NCBI RefSeq assembly: GCF_003710865.1
Contig: NZ_RHHO01000001.1
Coordinates: 124,001 to 188,000, forward strand
Direction: 5' to 3'
DNA length: 64,000 nucleotides
DNA from: Brevibacillus borstelensis
GTDB taxonomy: Bacteria; Bacillota; Bacilli; Brevibacillales; Brevibacillaceae
The notes beneath the pieces are model-generated. The model was not told the DNA's origin, did not search any database, and saw nothing but the letters and a program-made list of their open reading frames with translations. The position numbers and the translations under genes were made by a program. This document shows positions 17,643 through 26,273 of this stretch, piece after piece. Numbering within the stretch: position 1 is the stretch's first letter; every line of letters begins with the position of its first letter.

Positions 17643-20600
17643 ATGGGTTCGCTATCCGTAGAAAATGAAGTCTATCTGCTTCCGTCTTCCTATGGTCAAA
17701 ACCGAATTTGGTTTTTTGAACAAATGCTTCCAAATAGTCCTACCTACCATATACCGATTCTCCTGAAAATAACAGGAGATCTACAGCCAGCCGTATTAGA
17801 GAAAACGATTCAAAAAATAATAGAACGACATGAAGTTCTTCGCACTACTTTTTTAGAAGTCGAAGGGGAACTGAAACAAAAGGTTTCCCTTCACTTCCCT
17901 TCTTTTCGATTAGACGTGAAGACAAAAGAGGAGCTGGAAGAAGAGAAGCCTTTGACGGAGCATCTCAAGGAATTTGCTCTTGAGCCATTTGATTTGGAAA
18001 AAGGTCCGTTAATCAAATTCCAGCTTGTCCAGCTAAGCGCTGACCAATATTATTTGCTAGTGAATATTCACCACATTATTTTTGATGCTTGGTCTTTGGA
18101 AGTATTGCAGAAGGAAATTGTTACCATCTATACGATGGTTGAACAAGGCCGAGAAGCTGAATGCGGGGAACTTCCCCTCCAGTACGCAGACTACGCAAAC
18201 TGGCAAAAGGAAATGTTCGAGGGAGAAACGCTGCAAAAAAAGTTGAATTTTTGGCAACAGCATTTGGATAATATCCCCTCCTTGCTGGAGCTTCCAACGG
18301 ATCGGCCGAGGCCTAAAGAAATAACTTACGCAGGAGACATTGTCAAATTTGACTTGCCATTGGATGTAATTGAGCCCATAACGACTTTTTGCCGGACCCA
18401 TCAAGCTACCCATTATACATTCTTTCTTGCCACGTTTAATGTGTTGCTTTACCGGTATACGGGACAAAAAGATATTGTGATCGGGACACCGATCACCAAT
18501 CGACCTAATCAGATGATTCAAGATTTAATCGGTTTTTTTGTAAATACACTACCGGTGCGGACGTTTATCAGACCGTATAGCAGCTTTTTGAATATCTTGA
18601 AAACCACGATCAAATCATTTCTGCAGACCTATGAAAATAGCGAGGTTCCCTTTGAAAAATTAGTTCAGGAGTTAAAACCTGATCGGGACAGCAGCTACCA
18701 TCCCATTTTTCAAGCGCTGTTCACTCTCCAAGACTATCAGAAAAAGGAAGTAGAAGTTCCGTTTACGATGGAATATGAAAAAATCAGCACAAATACTTCG
18801 AAATTTGATCTCGTGCTGTACATGTCATGCAGCAAACAAACGATGTCGGGTGAGATCGAATACAGTACGGATTTGTTCAATCGAAAAACAATGGAGCGTT
18901 TCGCTCAACACTATATTACGTTGATCCGAGAAATCTTGAAAAATCCTGACAAGCCCATTTGCAAATTGAACATTTTGACAGAGGAAGAGAAAAACCATGT
19001 TATTGAAAATAACGTCATTCTTGCCGAAATGGGAACAGATCTCATACACCATCTAGTAGATAAACAAGCCCTCAAACACGCAAGCAAGATTGCAGTAAAG
19101 GGACATGATCATTCGTTTACGTACGAGGAATTGTATAAAAAGTCGAACCAAATAGCCCATGAGCTGATTCGACGCGATATTCAGCCGGGTAGCATCGTGG
19201 GAATCCGGTTGAAACGCTCCCCCGATCAAATTGCTTGTATATTGGGTGTTTTGAAAAGCGGCTGCGTGTATATGCCGATTGATCCTTCCTTGCCGGTTGA
19301 ACGGGTTGAAATGATGGTAGAGGATTCCAAAGCGGCCGTAATTATTACAGACGATCTTTCATTCAATGAATGGAAAGAGAAAACAATCCTGGAACCCGAT
19401 GTGGTTTTTAACAATCAGACTGCCAAAGATGCAGTGGAACTTTCTCTGCCACCGGAAGAGGCAGTTGCCTACGTCATCTATACTTCGGGAACAACAGGCA
19501 AACCCAAGGGTGTCAGCGTTACGCATGCGGCCCTAATCAACCACGTTCAAGGATTTATTCAGGAGTTCCAGATCGGGGAAGGCGAGATGTTTCTGCAAAA
19601 CATCAGCTCCAGCTTCGATCCATCCATGAGTGAGATTTTTTGCTCGCTGGTAAGTGGGGGAACATTGGTAATTACTCATCCCGACAAGCAATTTGACATT
19701 GATTATTTAGCAGATGTGATAGCGCATGAAGCAATTACGGTAACACATTTGTTCCATAGCTTGATAGAAAAGCTGTTGGATCTTCCTTCCTTCAGGCAAA
19801 ATAAAACCCTCAAGTATATATTTACCGGGGGCGAAGCATTGCCTAATCAGCTTGTTCGGAAATTTTATGAAAATATGAAAGGGGAGGTTGCATTCGTCAA
19901 TTTATATGGACCAACAGAAGCGTGTGTGGCCGCAACCTATTGGAGATGTCATCCTGAGCAACAATACCCTACCGCTCCAATCGGCATCCCCTTCCCGAAT
20001 TATCATCTCGTTGTGTTGGATGAAAACTTGCAGGCAGTCCCACAAGGTGTCGTCGGGGAGTTGTTTATTGGCGGGCATAGTGTTGCCAAGGGGTATGAGA
20101 ACAATCCAGAGTTGACGGCTGAGGCCTTCCCCCTATTAGACGTGGCAGGTGTGACACGTCGATATTATCGCACGGGAGATTTGGTTAAACAGCTGGATAC
20201 AGGAGATTACCTCTTCATTTCAAGGAAGGACACGCAGGTTAAGGTTCGGGGTTTCCGTATCGAGCTAGATGAAATTCGTCATGTATTGCAGCAACAGCCT
20301 GAGATTGAAGAGGCCGCTGTTCTTGTTGAAGAGGTAAAAGGGGATAAAAAGATCTTTGCTTTTGCCGTGAAGGAGCCCGGCGTGGAGATTTCTGCGAATG
20401 AATTGAAAAAACGTTTGGCCAAAAAGCTGCCTTATTATATGGTTCCGCATGTAATCAGGTGGCTCACGGAACTGCCGGTTTCCATTAATGGAAAGCTGGA
20501 TAAAAAGCGGTTGTCATTTGACGTCAGCGACTTGGCAAGTGGCGAGAAAATACCGCCTCGCAATCAGATTGAGCAACAATTAGCTGATATTTGGAGGGAA

Positions 20601-21590
20601 GTTCTGGCTATCGACGACATTGGAATAAACGAAGACTTTTTTGATTTGGGTGGGCATAGCATCAAGGTCATCGAGATCGTGGGTCTAACGAGAAAAAGAA
20701 TGAACATTCAGCTGTCCCCTTCTCAATTATTTCTTTATCGAACAATTGAAACGTTAAGCGAGTTTATACAGAGTGATCAATCTCAAGCTGGCAGCGGACT
20801 GATTCTCAAATTAAAAGAAGGCCGTTCCGGTGATCCCCCACTGTTTCTTGTTCATCCAGGGGGAGGGGGAGCAATCTGCTACGTTCCTCTTGCAAGAAAT
20901 ATAGCTCGGGATATCAACATTTACGGCATTCAATCACTAGGGTATGAAAAAAATGTTGAACCTCTGCAAGATATACGGGAGATGGCAAAGCTGTATGTCC
21001 ATGAGGTACAAAAGATTCAACCGAAGGGCCCTTATCAGTTGGCAGGGTGGTCTTTTGGAGGAACAATCGCTGTTGAGATGGCGAGAATTTTTGAATCAAA
21101 AGGGGAAAAGGTGTCGTTCCTGGGATTGCTGGATGCCTACCCGTTTGATCAAGTAGCGAAAAAAAAGCACCGCTTGGATCCGTTAAGCGTGTGGGCAGAC
21201 AGCTTGTCCATAGAAATCGAGCAGTTTAGCAGCAAACCGAAATTGGAAAAATGCCAGATTATTTTGGAAGCTGCCAAACAAAAAAAGCTATTGCCTCAAA
21301 CGGCTGAATTGGAAGACGTATTTCGAATTATTACGGTAATGGCAGCAAATAACATGGCAAGCGATCACTATACATTTTCTGCTCCGATTAAAACAGATTT
21401 ACATGCCTTCACTTGTCAGGAAGTCGATCCCAGAAAACTCCATGAGCTGGTGGATGTTGATAAATGGAGGGGAAGAACAACAGGGAAAGTGTACACCTAC
21501 CCGATAATGGGGCATCACAATAATCTCATGTCGTCTCCTCAAGTCGAGTATCTCGGACAGAAAATCTCAGAAACTTTGAAACGGGGATAA
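17643..21590 (+). CDS. Non-ribosomal peptide synthetase, C-A-T-TE (terminating module)
   Basis: About 1315 residues. ATG 17643 follows an AGGGA site; ATG 17622 has none. C3 spans ~10-440 with 'HHIIFDAWS', so the last Gly of the usual HHxxxDG is Ala. A4 spans ~470-960 ('IYTSGTTGKPKG'), with pocket residues read by eye as about DPSHFGLVAK, no code known to me. T4 is 'LGGHSIK' (~1002). The thioesterase (~1060-1310) has nucleophile Ser in 'AGWSFGGTIAVEMA' and a late His in 'GHHNNLM'. It adds a fourth residue and releases the tetrapeptide by hydrolysis or cyclisation. No MbtH-like gene is seen nearby. Confidence 0.95.
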   Translation: MGSLSVENEVYLLPSSYGQNRIWFFEQMLPNSPTYHIPILLKITGDLQPAVLEKTIQKIIERHEVLRTTFLEVEGELKQKVSLHFPSFRLDVKTKEELEEEKPLTEHLKEFALEPFDLEKGPLIKFQLVQLSADQYYLLVNIHHIIFDAWSLEVLQKEIVTIYTMVEQGREAECGELPLQYADYANWQKEMFEGETLQKKLNFWQQHLDNIPSLLELPTDRPRPKEITYAGDIVKFDLPLDVIEPITTFCRTHQATHYTFFLATFNVLLYRYTGQKDIVIGTPITNRPNQMIQDLIGFFVNTLPVRTFIRPYSSFLNILKTTIKSFLQTYENSEVPFEKLVQELKPDRDSSYHPIFQALFTLQDYQKKEVEVPFTMEYEKISTNTSKFDLVLYMSCSKQTMSGEIEYSTDLFNRKTMERFAQHYITLIREILKNPDKPICKLNILTEEEKNHVIENNVILAEMGTDLIHHLVDKQALKHASKIAVKGHDHSFTYEELYKKSNQIAHELIRRDIQPGSIVGIRLKRSPDQIACILGVLKSGCVYMPIDPSLPVERVEMMVEDSKAAVIITDDLSFNEWKEKTILEPDVVFNNQTAKDAVELSLPPEEAVAYVIYTSGTTGKPKGVSVTHAALINHVQGFIQEFQIGEGEMFLQNISSSFDPSMSEIFCSLVSGGTLVITHPDKQFDIDYLADVIAHEAITVTHLFHSLIEKLLDLPSFRQNKTLKYIFTGGEALPNQLVRKFYENMKGEVAFVNLYGPTEACVAATYWRCHPEQQYPTAPIGIPFPNYHLVVLDENLQAVPQGVVGELFIGGHSVAKGYENNPELTAEAFPLLDVAGVTRRYYRTGDLVKQLDTGDYLFISRKDTQVKVRGFRIELDEIRHVLQQQPEIEEAAVLVEEVKGDKKIFAFAVKEPGVEISANELKKRLAKKLPYYMVPHVIRWLTELPVSINGKLDKKRLSFDVSDLASGEKIPPRNQIEQQLADIWREVLAIDDIGINEDFFDLGGHSIKVIEIVGLTRKRMNIQLSPSQLFLYRTIETLSEFIQSDQSQAGSGLILKLKEGRSGDPPLFLVHPGGGGAICYVPLARNIARDINIYGIQSLGYEKNVEPLQDIREMAKLYVHEVQKIQPKGPYQLAGWSFGGTIAVEMARIFESKGEKVSFLGLLDAYPFDQVAKKKHRLDPLSVWADSLSIEIEQFSSKPKLEKCQIILEAAKQKKLLPQTAELEDVFRIITVMAANNMASDHYTFSAPIKTDLHAFTCQEVDPRKLHELVDVDKWRGRTTGKVYTYPIMGHHNNLMSSPQVEYLGQKISETLKRG

Positions 21591-21594
21591 GCTC

Positions 21595-23100
21595 ATGAAA
21601 ACACAGGTGACCGGGCGCGTGAAAAAAGCACCGCATGACACGTATACAGCAGCTGTTCTTTACCCGCAGTTTGAATATGAACTGGAAAACTACACAGAGC
21701 ATTATATCCACATAGAAAAGGCTCTCTTGCAGTCTTACGAGAAAGCGAACATTCTCTCAAAGGATGAGGTCCGTTCCCTCTTGCAAGCAATAGACAGGAT
21801 TGAGCGAGATGCTTTGTTGCAAAACTCGAAAGAAAATCTAACGGACATCGCCTTGACGTTGGAAAGAGCGATAGAGAAACAGTTGGAACAACCCGTGGTG
21901 AAATGGCATATTGATCGAAGCCGTAACGATTTTCAGGCATGTGCCCAACTGATGTTTGCCCGGGAGCAATGGATGCATCTGATTGAAAGAGTTGAAATAC
22001 TGCGGGATGTCATCCTGGACAAAGCCAAGACATATGATTCCGTAATCATGCCCGGGTACACACATTTTCAGTCAGCTCAAATTATTAGTGTTGCCTTTTA
22101 TCTTACGGCAGTCAGCAAACACCTTCTTGAAACAGAAAAGAGGATGCTGGGCGCATTAGAATCAATGAACAGGTACTGCCCACTCGGTTCCGGGGCTATG
22201 TCTGGTCAGGAGTATCCAGTGGACAACCTGCAATTGGCAAATGCTTTGGGATTTTCATCATACATAGGTCACGCCTTGAGCGGGGTTGCTTCGCGGGACT
22301 GGTTATTGGACATTGGAAGCTGCCTGACTTTCTTTGCGAACAATATGAGCCGCTTCTTGACTGACCTGATGAACTGGGGGAGCAGCGAGTACCAATTTAT
22401 TGATTTTCCTGATGAACTCGCTGGCATTTCATCATCGATGCCACAAAAACGCAATTTTCCTATCTTGGAAAGAGCGAGAGGAAAAACGAGCCATCTCATC
22501 ACCTACCATGTGGATTTTTTGCTGGGACAACGAAATACGGCCTATAGCAATCTGGTCGAAGTTTCCAAAGAATCAAGCAAAAATCTCCTCTCCCTTTTCA
22601 ATGAGACGCACGTATTGTTTGATTTACTGATGCTGGTGTTTGAAAACATTTCTTTTCAGAAAGAAAAGATGCAGCAATGCTGCACAAAGGATTACTACGG
22701 AGGTTTTTCACTGGCAAATCGAATCACTGAAAAAAGCGGGATACCGTATCGCCAAGCGCAGGTGATAGCAGGACGATTTATCACACAGTCGATCCAAGCC
22801 GGACACTCCCCTCAGCATGTTTCGGTTGAGACCTTGCAAGAGATTTGTCATGAGTACGGCTTTGAAAACCAAATTACACAGCAAGAGTTGCAAGCGCTCT
22901 TTGCGGTCCATTCTGCCTTAACCATGAAGCGATCAACAGGGTCCACAAATCCGGATGCCGTAAAAGACATGATTGCCTTGCAAATGCAGGAGGCCGCCCA
23001 ATGCAAGCAGGTATTCAATGGGATTTCCACCGAGGTCAAACGGAGATTGGAAGAATTGGATAGATGGATGATGTCTGAAGGTAAGGAGTATAGCCGATGA
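21595..23100 (+). CDS. Argininosuccinate-lyase-like enzyme, probable diaminobutyrate-forming lyase
   Basis: 501 residues of the fumarase/aspartase superfamily. The catalytic loop reads 'ISSSMPQKRNFPILERARG' (family GSSxMPxKxN), the His region 'MPGYTHFQSAQ', and 'WHIDRSRNDFQACAQLMFAR' matches the lyase 'RSRNDQ' text. Family enzymes split an N-substituted aspartate into an amine and fumarate. It begins four bases after the NRPS stop and overlaps the kinase gene by ATGA, with no arginine genes around, so argininosuccinate itself is unlikely as substrate. With the next two genes it resembles the lyase/kinase/cysteine-synthase trio proposed for 2,3-diaminobutyrate in pacidamycin-type and friulimicin clusters. 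In that scheme it would release fumarate from an aspartate adduct. Confidence 0.85.
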   Translation: MKTQVTGRVKKAPHDTYTAAVLYPQFEYELENYTEHYIHIEKALLQSYEKANILSKDEVRSLLQAIDRIERDALLQNSKENLTDIALTLERAIEKQLEQPVVKWHIDRSRNDFQACAQLMFAREQWMHLIERVEILRDVILDKAKTYDSVIMPGYTHFQSAQIISVAFYLTAVSKHLLETEKRMLGALESMNRYCPLGSGAMSGQEYPVDNLQLANALGFSSYIGHALSGVASRDWLLDIGSCLTFFANNMSRFLTDLMNWGSSEYQFIDFPDELAGISSSMPQKRNFPILERARGKTSHLITYHVDFLLGQRNTAYSNLVEVSKESSKNLLSLFNETHVLFDLLMLVFENISFQKEKMQQCCTKDYYGGFSLANRITEKSGIPYRQAQVIAGRFITQSIQAGHSPQHVSVETLQEICHEYGFENQITQQELQALFAVHSALTMKRSTGSTNPDAVKDMIALQMQEAAQCKQVFNGISTEVKRRLEELDRWMMSEGKEYSR

Positions 23101-23987
23101 GACTGAAAGTAGGCAAAGGGGAAGCTCATGGCACATTTGGTGAGTTGTTGCAAGGCGTTTTGCCAAGCGGTCAGGACTTTTTGGTAACGTTTCCTGTTGA
23201 CAGGTACTCGACATGCCAGTTTGTCTATTCCGCTCAGGACGAAGATCTGTGTGTACATCCTTCCTGGAAGAGGAAATCTCTGTATTTTGGCCAGAGAATT
23301 CTTGATTATTACCACTTGCCCATCAAAGGCACATTGTATCTGGAAAGCCAGCTTCAACAAGGAAAGGGATTGGCGAGTTCTACAGCAGATATGATGGCGA
23401 CTGTGAAAGCAATTGAATCCTGTTATGACATAAACGTTCCTACCGAGGTGATCGAGGAGATCCTTCGCGATATCGAACCATCCGACGGCATCATGTACCC
23501 GGGCATCGTCTCTTATTATCACAAAGAAGTGAAACTGAGAGAATGGATAGGAGAATGCCCACCGTTGACTGTGATTGCTTTGGATGAGGGAGGAGAAGTA
23601 AATACAGTCGATTTCAATTGCAAGCCCAAACCATTCACTGATGAAGAGAAGCAAGAATATGGCATGCTGCTTGAGAAGATAACAGCTGCCATACGTGCTC
23701 AAGATGCAGAGGCAATTGGCGAGGTCGCTACCAGAAGCGCGGAATTAAACCAGAAGCTGCATCCGAAAAAGATGTTTGCCGAGGTGAAAAGAATATGCCG
23801 TTCAATTGAAGGAACGGGGATTGTAACGGCTCATAGCGGAACATTTATCGGGATCCTCCTTTCTGAAAACGACAGTGCGTATTCTGAAAAAGTAAAAGAA
23901 GGACTGTCTTTGTTGAAACAGCTTGGCTGCCCGACAGAAATATTCCATTCCATGTCCACTATAGAAAGAAAGAAGGTTCTGGTGTAA
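23097..23987 (+). CDS. GHMP-family kinase, PduX-like (threonine or serine kinase)
   Basis: 296 residues. The GHMP phosphate-binding loop is visible as 'QGKGLASSTADMMATVKAIE' (~residues 82-101), with an N-terminal 'GKGEAHGTFGELLQG' and a C-terminal 'GTGIVTAHSGTFIGILL'. The closest named relatives by this text are L-threonine kinases of the PduX type, which make O-phospho-L-threonine for cobalamin side chains. No cobalamin genes occur here. The ATGA and TAATG junctions on both sides show tight coupling. The likely role is activating the hydroxyl of Thr (or Ser) for beta-replacement by the following PLP enzyme. Confidence 0.85.
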   Translation: MRLKVGKGEAHGTFGELLQGVLPSGQDFLVTFPVDRYSTCQFVYSAQDEDLCVHPSWKRKSLYFGQRILDYYHLPIKGTLYLESQLQQGKGLASSTADMMATVKAIESCYDINVPTEVIEEILRDIEPSDGIMYPGIVSYYHKEVKLREWIGECPPLTVIALDEGGEVNTVDFNCKPKPFTDEEKQEYGMLLEKITAAIRAQDAEAIGEVATRSAELNQKLHPKKMFAEVKRICRSIEGTGIVTAHSGTFIGILLSENDSAYSEKVKEGLSLLKQLGCPTEIFHSMSTIERKKVLV

Positions 23988-25042
23988 TGGACAAGAGTCT
24001 GATCGAACTGATTGGAACAACGCCGTTAATTCGGCTGCGGTTGGACGAGAACAGCAAAGCCCCTGTCTATGCGAAACTAGAGCTGCTTAATCCCTACGGC
24101 ATGAAAGACAGGGTAGCGAAAGAAATGATTATGGATGCCAAGAGAACCGGGCAGCTGCAAGAAAATGCACCGATTGTGGAAAGCTCGTCAGGAACGCTGG
24201 CTTTGGGCATAACCATGATCGGCACTTATTTGGGACATGAAGTCCACATTGTCACCGACCCGCGCATCGATGAACTAACGTTGGCAAAACTCAGAGCATT
24301 GGGAGCGCAGGTCCATATTGTAGAGAAAATGGAGCAGGATGGCGGCTGGCAAAAAGCAAGGCTGAACTACTTGCAAGGTTTGCTGGACAAATATCCAAAT
24401 GCCTATTGGCCAAAACAGTACGAAAATCCGCAAAATCCGCTGGCCTATCAACAACTGGCCGATGACCTGGTTAAAGAGCTGGGACGCGTCGATTATCTTG
24501 TCGGATCGGTTGGAAGTGGAGGCTCCTTATGCGGGACTGCCAAAGCGTTGCGGGAAAGAAATCCCGACTTGACGGTCATAGCTGTAGATGCCGTAGGCAG
24601 CGTTATCTTCTACCAAACAGACAATCCGAAGCGATTGCAAAGCGGCCTGGGCAACAGTTTGCGCTCACCCAATGTTGATTTTTCCGTAATCGACGAAGTT
24701 CACTGGTTAAACGATGAAGAAGCCTTCACATGGACACGTGAGCTCGCCAAACAGGAAAAAATCTTTGCGGGGAACAGCTCAGGCAGCGTGTACGCCGTAT
24801 CAAGGTGGCTCAGCAGCCAGGTATCCGAACATTCAGTGATCGCGTGCATCTTCCCGGACAGGGGGGACCGATATATTCACTCGATTTACAACGATGATTT
24901 TTTCAATGTCCATCATCTGAATAAGGACAACCTGCGTCTTTCACCCAATCGCATGGAAGAATTAAAGGATGTCTCCGATTGGACCTACTTTCACTTTAAC
25001 AAGGGGAAATTTCGGCATGAAGAGAAAACTGCTGTTTATTGA
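23987..25042 (+). CDS. Cysteine-synthase-like PLP enzyme (fold type II), beta-replacement
   Basis: 351 residues. The PLP lysine is Lys40 in 'NPYGMKDRVAKEM'; the substrate loop reads 'VESSSGTLALGI', where cysteine synthases have SGNTG; the phosphate-binding Gly loop is 'GSVGSGGSLCGTAKAL'. This set is nearer to SbnA-like beta-replacement enzymes than to housekeeping CysK. Such enzymes eliminate phosphate or acetate from O-activated Ser/Thr and add an amine nucleophile. In the proposed route it would join phosphothreonine with aspartate. It shares a TAATG junction with the kinase and overlaps the next gene. Cysteine synthesis remains a formal alternative. Confidence 0.85.
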   Translation: MDKSLIELIGTTPLIRLRLDENSKAPVYAKLELLNPYGMKDRVAKEMIMDAKRTGQLQENAPIVESSSGTLALGITMIGTYLGHEVHIVTDPRIDELTLAKLRALGAQVHIVEKMEQDGGWQKARLNYLQGLLDKYPNAYWPKQYENPQNPLAYQQLADDLVKELGRVDYLVGSVGSGGSLCGTAKALRERNPDLTVIAVDAVGSVIFYQTDNPKRLQSGLGNSLRSPNVDFSVIDEVHWLNDEEAFTWTRELAKQEKIFAGNSSGSVYAVSRWLSSQVSEHSVIACIFPDRGDRYIHSIYNDDFFNVHHLNKDNLRLSPNRMEELKDVSDWTYFHFNKGKFRHEEKTAVY

Positions 25043-26273
25043 GTCAAATACGACTGGCACAGGCATGCTTGCTTTGGACAAAACAAAGGAATTGGGATAT
25101 GATCCCGTGCTGTTGACCAATAAGCCGAGCCGCTATGAGGGCTTGTCTGACCAAAGCTGCGAAATCGTCATCTGCGATACAAACGATACGGAAAAGCTGG
25201 CTGATACAATTCAGCTCCGTTTTACCCTGGAGGATATCGCAGGAATTACGACGACAAGCGAATATTATATTTATACCGTTGCGCTTCTGGCTAAGCGATT
25301 CGGTTGGCGTGGCAATTCTCCCGATACGGTGAAAACGTGCAGGAGCAAAGCTGCTGTTCGCGCATTGCTGAGGGACACTCCCGAGCTTTATCAGCCCTGG
25401 TTTTTTACAGTCGACAACGTGCAGAAACTAGAGGAGATCAAGCAGCAGATACAATTCCCGTGCATCGTGAAGCCAGTGGATGACAGTGGCTCCAATCAGG
25501 TGGTAAAGTGTCTCTCCTACGAAGAGCTGTATCAGCGGGTGACGGACATATTGGCTGTGAAAGAGAATGTCCGTAGGCAACCGGCGGCTGGGGTTGCTTT
25601 GATCGAAGAATACGTGGAAGGACCTGAGTACAGTGTCGAAGTTTTCTCTTATGAAGGCCGACATTCGATCATCGGAATTACAGATAAAAGCATTGGGGGA
25701 GAGCCTTACTTCATAGAAACAGGCCATATTTTCCCATCCTTGTCTACCGACCAGATCAAAACAATCGTGGAAACGGGTGTGCTGTCCCTGCTGGAAAAGC
25801 TGGATTGGCGTTTTGGCCCGTGTCATCTGGAAATAAAAATCGTCAATCAAAAGGTTTTCCTGGTTGAGTGCAATGGACGATTGGCCGGGGGGATGATTCC
25901 GGAACTGATCCGGCATGCGACCGGTATGGACGTGTTGAAGGATCAGCTCAAAGCAGCGGTTGGCTTGTCCCCCGAGCTTGGCCGTCCGCCTATTCAATAT
26001 GCAGGGATTCGCTTTCTGATCCCGCAAGAAACAGGCGAAATTGAGGAAGTGACCGGTATCGAACAGCTTCAGCAAATGCCAGGTGTGAAGGAAGTCGTAT
26101 GCAGGGCAGAGCCGGGAAAGCTGGTGGATAGAATCGTAAATGCATACGGACGCTTGGGTTACATAATCGCAGTGGAAGCAGACGCAAGCAAGCTTCATCA
26201 GCTGCTGAATCTAATTGAAAAAGTCGAACTAAAGATGAAGGAGCGTGTGTCTGTTGCTAAACTTTCTGAGTGA
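25017..26273 (+). CDS. ATP-grasp carboxylate-amine ligase
   Basis: About 418 residues from 'MKRKLLFIESNTTGTGMLAL', preceded by AAGGGGAAA; it overlaps the previous gene by 26 bases. ATP-grasp features: 'FPCIVKPVDDSGSNQV' (the nucleotide lysine strand), 'LIEEYVEGPEYSVEVFSYEG', and the metal-binding 'HLEIKIVNQKVFLVECNGRL' leading to 'AGGMIPELIR'. The family forms amide bonds through an acyl phosphate, as in carnosine synthase, BacD/alanine-anticapsin ligase and DdaF of dapdiamide synthesis. It could couple an acid to the side-chain amine of the diamino acid or cap the peptide. The substrates cannot be read from the sequence. Confidence 0.85.
   Translation: MKRKLLFIESNTTGTGMLALDKTKELGYDPVLLTNKPSRYEGLSDQSCEIVICDTNDTEKLADTIQLRFTLEDIAGITTTSEYYIYTVALLAKRFGWRGNSPDTVKTCRSKAAVRALLRDTPELYQPWFFTVDNVQKLEEIKQQIQFPCIVKPVDDSGSNQVVKCLSYEELYQRVTDILAVKENVRRQPAAGVALIEEYVEGPEYSVEVFSYEGRHSIIGITDKSIGGEPYFIETGHIFPSLSTDQIKTIVETGVLSLLEKLDWRFGPCHLEIKIVNQKVFLVECNGRLAGGMIPELIRHATGMDVLKDQLKAAVGLSPELGRPPIQYAGIRFLIPQETGEIEEVTGIEQLQQMPGVKEVVCRAEPGKLVDRIVNAYGRLGYIIAVEADASKLHQLLNLIEKVELKMKERVSVAKLSE

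Noticed and set aside
21595-23100. The lyase as a true arginine-biosynthesis argininosuccinate lyase
   Set aside because: No argG or other arginine genes nearby, and it is fused into the NRPS operon with kinase and PLP enzyme.
22848-23702. A 284-codon minus-strand frame across the lyase/kinase junction
   Set aside because: Both plus-strand genes have complete catalytic motifs; the antisense text shows none.
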